NCBI RefSeq assembly: GCF_002931235.1
Contig: NZ_PSTT01000071.1
Span: 62,001 to 126,000 of the forward strand
Length of the DNA: 64,000 nt
Reading direction: 5' to 3'
Origin: Subtercola sp. Z020
Lineage (GTDB): Bacteria > Actinomycetota > Actinomycetes > Actinomycetales > Microbacteriaceae
The stretch's first letter is position 1. Each line of letters opens with the position of its first letter. A program made the translations under genes and the position numbers. This document shows, in pieces, positions 61,721 to 64,000 of the stretch. The notes below the pieces were generated by a model. It saw only the letters and a list, made by a program, of their open reading frames with translations, was not told where the DNA came from and made no database searches.

Positions 61721-63283
61721 GTGCAGCTTGAAGACGTTCTGAGGGTTTTCCAGCGATCCTGGCTGCTGATCGCCGGGCTCACCATTCTCGGTCTGCTCGC
61801 CGCCGGGGCCGCCCTGGCGGTCACGACGCCGCAGTACCAGTCGACCTCCCGGCTCTTCGTGTCGACGCAGGCCAGAGACAGCGCCTCCGACCTGCTGCAG
61901 GGCAGCACCTACACGCAGTCCCGCATGATCTCCTACTCGCACCTCGTGGTGCAGCCGGTGGTGCTCGACCCGGTCATCTCCTCGCTCGGGCTGGCGCTCA
62001 CCTCCGACCAGCTGGCCGGTCACGTCACGGCGAACGTGATCACCGACAGCCTCATCCTCGAGGTGACGGTGTCGGAGGCGTCGCCCCAGCAGGCCGCAGA
62101 CATCGCGAACGCCGTCGCCGCCCAGCTCGTCTCCACCATCACGACGCAGATCGAAGACCCGGGCGACGGCACCAAGCCGCTGATCGCCGTCAGCATCATC
62201 GCCAACGCCAGCCCGGCAGCGAACCCCACGACCCCGGTCTCCTGGCTCTACCTCGTGGTGGGCGGGGTCGGCGGCCTGCTGCTCGCGATCGGTCTCGCCT
62301 TTCTGATCTCGGGCTTCGACAACCGGGTGCGCAGCGTCGACGATGTGAAGCGGCTCACCGACCTGCCGATCCTCGGGCACTTCCCGCGGCAGGCGAAGGT
62401 GCGCGACCGCCCGCTGCTCTTCGCCGACGACATGATGAGCCAGCGCGCCGAGTCGTTCCGGGCGCTCCGCACGAACCTGCAGTACTTCGACCTGGCGGTG
62501 AACCACCAGGTTCTGCTGTTCACCTCCTCGATCCCGGGTGAAGGCAAGACGACGACGTCGCTGAACCTCGCGATCGCCCTCGCCCAGACCGGCAAGAAGG
62601 TGCTCTACATCGAGTGCGACCTGCGGCGGCCCAAGTCGGCGAAGTACCTCAACGTCGAGGGCGCCGTCGGCCTCTCCGACGTTCTGGTCTCGCGCGCCGA
62701 ACTCGCTGACGTGCTGCAGCCGGGCGCTCTCCCCAGCCTCGCCATCCTGCCGGCCGGCGCCCTGCCGCCGAACCCGAGCGAACTGCTCGGCTCCGAGCAG
62801 TTCGAGACCCTCGTCACGGCGATGCGCCACGAGTACGACTACCTGATCCTCGACGCTCCCCCGCTGCTGGCCGTGACCGATGCCGCCATCCTCAGCCGGG
62901 TCAGCGACGGCGTCATCGTGGTGGTCGGCACGGCCCAGGTGAAGAAGCAGCAGCTCGAGACGAGCTTCGAGATCCTCTCGCAGGTGGATGCCCGGGTGCT
63001 CGGCATCGCCGCGAACTTCCTCCCGCGGCGGGGCGTCGACGCCTACTCGTACTACACCTACGGGTACGGCAGTGTCATGCCCGATCGCGCGGGCGCCGAG
63101 GCGGAGGCGGCGCTGCACCTCGGCGCACAGCCGGGGCAGGTCGCCCACGAGCAGCCCCACAGCCGCTCCCACCGACGCCTGCCCGCCCTGGTCGAGCTCG
63201 ACACGATCGCCGAGGCCACGCCGACCGCCGAACCCGCCGGTGACGACGTGTGGAAGCGGGTCCGCACCCCGTCACGACGATGA
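61721..63283 (+). CDS. Wzz-type chain-length regulator fused to BY-kinase (paralog 4)
   Basis: The 520-residue protein (GTG 61721, GGAGGCGGAG upstream) begins MQLEDVLRVFQRSW, with Wzz helices, an extracellular domain and a kinase: GEGKTT, VLYIECDLRRPK and YLILDAPPLLAV. Walker A' has EC in place of DG/DA before Asp. The Tyr cluster (AYSYYTYGYGS) is followed by an unusually long Arg/His/Pro-rich tail of about 75 residues. The stop overlaps the acetyltransferase start. Confidence 0.93.
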   Translation: MQLEDVLRVFQRSWLLIAGLTILGLLAAGAALAVTTPQYQSTSRLFVSTQARDSASDLLQGSTYTQSRMISYSHLVVQPVVLDPVISSLGLALTSDQLAGHVTANVITDSLILEVTVSEASPQQAADIANAVAAQLVSTITTQIEDPGDGTKPLIAVSIIANASPAANPTTPVSWLYLVVGGVGGLLLAIGLAFLISGFDNRVRSVDDVKRLTDLPILGHFPRQAKVRDRPLLFADDMMSQRAESFRALRTNLQYFDLAVNHQVLLFTSSIPGEGKTTTSLNLAIALAQTGKKVLYIECDLRRPKSAKYLNVEGAVGLSDVLVSRAELADVLQPGALPSLAILPAGALPPNPSELLGSEQFETLVTAMRHEYDYLILDAPPLLAVTDAAILSRVSDGVIVVVGTAQVKKQQLETSFEILSQVDARVLGIAANFLPRRGVDAYSYYTYGYGSVMPDRAGAEAEAALHLGAQPGQVAHEQPHSRSHRRLPALVELDTIAEATPTAEPAGDDVWKRVRTPSRR

Positions 63284-63816
63284 ACGTCGCAGCCAAATGG
63301 CAGCAGCTCGGGGTGGCCGCGTACAACATCGTGCTGACCTTCGTGCCGTCGCACACCGTGCGCCTCGGTGCCCTGCGGCTCTGGGGGGCATCCATCGGTG
63401 AAGGCAGCACCGTGTCGCGCGGCACGACCGTCTTCGACATCGGCCGCATCGTGATCGGGCGGGACTGCTCCATCGGGTTCCGCTGCCTGCTCGACGCCCG
63501 GGGAACGATCACGCTCGGCGACAACGTCGTGCTGGCCAGCGACACGCAGATCATCACCGGCACGCACATCATCGACTCCGACACCTTCGACGCCGAGTTC
63601 TCCCCCGTCGTCATCGACTCGTTCGCCTGGGTCGCCTCGCGCTGCACCATCCTCCCCGGGGTGAGCATCGGGCGCGGCGCCGTCGTGGGCGCCTGCTCGC
63701 TGGTGCGCTCCGACGTGGCGGCGATGGATGTCGCAGCCGGTGTACCGGCGACCAAGCGCGGCGAGCGCTCCTCCTCGCTGGCCTACTCGGCGAAGTTCCG
63801 GCGCCTGTTCTACTAG
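63280..63816 (+). CDS. Left-handed beta-helix O-acetyltransferase (WcaF/CysE-like)
   Basis: The 178-residue protein (ATG 63280, ATGA overlap with BY-kinase 4) has an N-terminal amphipathic region, then hexapeptide repeats (GEGSTVSRGTTVFDIGRIVIG, shortened as FDIGRIVIGRD; ITLGDNVVLA; VSIGRGAVVGA) and a GTHIIDSDT region with a catalytic-type His. It would acetylate an EPS sugar or precursor. Confidence 0.9.
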   Translation: MNVAAKWQQLGVAAYNIVLTFVPSHTVRLGALRLWGASIGEGSTVSRGTTVFDIGRIVIGRDCSIGFRCLLDARGTITLGDNVVLASDTQIITGTHIIDSDTFDAEFSPVVIDSFAWVASRCTILPGVSIGRGAVVGACSLVRSDVAAMDVAAGVPATKRGERSSSLAYSAKFRRLFY

Positions 63817-63830
63817 TGGAAGGCTCGGCC

Positions 63831-64000
63831 GTGCAGCACACCCCCCTGTTCGACCTGTCGACGGCGACCCTCGTCTATGTGGCGCCGCGCACCGGCACGA
63901 ACGGTGTCAGCGACTACGCCGACGACATCCTCCGTTTCGCCCGCGAGCGCCTGGCGCGGGTCGTCGAGGTGCGGCACGGCGGCTCCTCGGCAGACGGCGT
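63831..64000 (+). CDS. Partial gene, probable glycosyltransferase or EPS protein (N-terminus only)
   Basis: The frame begins at GTG 63831, with GGAAGG seven bases upstream, and stays open to the window end (about 57 codons). It reads QHTPLFDLSTATLVYVAPRT then GVSDYADDILRF. The GT-B-like N-terminal strand LVYVAPRTGTNGVSDYAD resembles the acceptor loop of glycosyltransferases, and position after the acetyltransferase fits, but too little is visible for a firm call. A GTG at 63816 in the same frame is an alternative start. Confidence 0.5.
   Translation, partial: MQHTPLFDLSTATLVYVAPRTGTNGVSDYADDILRFARERLARVVEVRHGGSSADG

Overview
The window looks like chromosomal DNA of a high-GC actinobacterium, most likely a member of the Micrococcales and probably Microbacteriaceae. 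The support is family-level: strong GC3 bias, frequent GTG starts, 1-4 base gene overlaps, an actinobacterial TopA with a Lys/Ala-rich tail, a DUF4244 pilin locus, and a Rv2578c-type radical SAM protein. No phage, IS element or CRISPR array is visible.

Left third (1-24 kb), mostly housekeeping. A TetR regulator runs off the left edge. It is followed by a tightly overlapping minus-strand block: topA, tmk, holB and a secreted alpha/beta-hydrolase lipoprotein. Next come a compact Tad/Flp pilus locus (TadA, TadB, DUF4244 pilin, TadE, Rv3654c-like), acs, RidA plus DUF4177, a PASTA-containing bifunctional PBP with an overlapping metallophosphoesterase, tRNA-Pro(CGG) with a strong bidirectional hairpin, tdk and a radical SAM protein. 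After those are a GH28-like beta-helix protein and a CopC/YcnI/membrane-protein copper operon.

Right two thirds (24-64 kb), a very large exopolysaccharide (EPS) region broken by mqo. It holds four Wzz-type BY-kinases (24.2, 31.3, 54.3 and 61.7 kb) and three low-molecular-weight tyrosine phosphatases (32.9, 56.0 and 59.7 kb). The polymer machinery is Wzx/Wzy-type: priming sugar-1-P transferase, glycosyltransferases (one a double GT-B fusion), UDP-glucose dehydrogenase, pyruvyl transferase, flippase, polymerase, two OafA-type acyltransferases with SGNH tails, a LbH acetyltransferase and a Tat-exported polysaccharide-lyase-like protein. Regulators are a LuxR-type protein with an atypical receiver, a NarL-type histidine kinase with a membrane partner, and a PAP2 phosphatase that could recycle lipid carrier. 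The core from about 42 to 48.8 kb looks less GC-rich than its flanks.

The most unusual element is embedded in the EPS region. A HPr-kinase-like P-loop protein, apparently fused to a C-terminal PqqD-like domain, overlaps a type I signal peptidase gene (26.9-28.8 kb). A nucleotidyltransferase and a stand-alone PqqD-like protein overlap each other and the phosphatase gene (32.9-34.8 kb). This resembles the HPr-rel-A/PqqD/nucleotidyltransferase sets described near proteobacterial exosortase/EPS loci, but here it has a fused kinase, BY-kinases and a signal peptidase. Its substrate is unknown.
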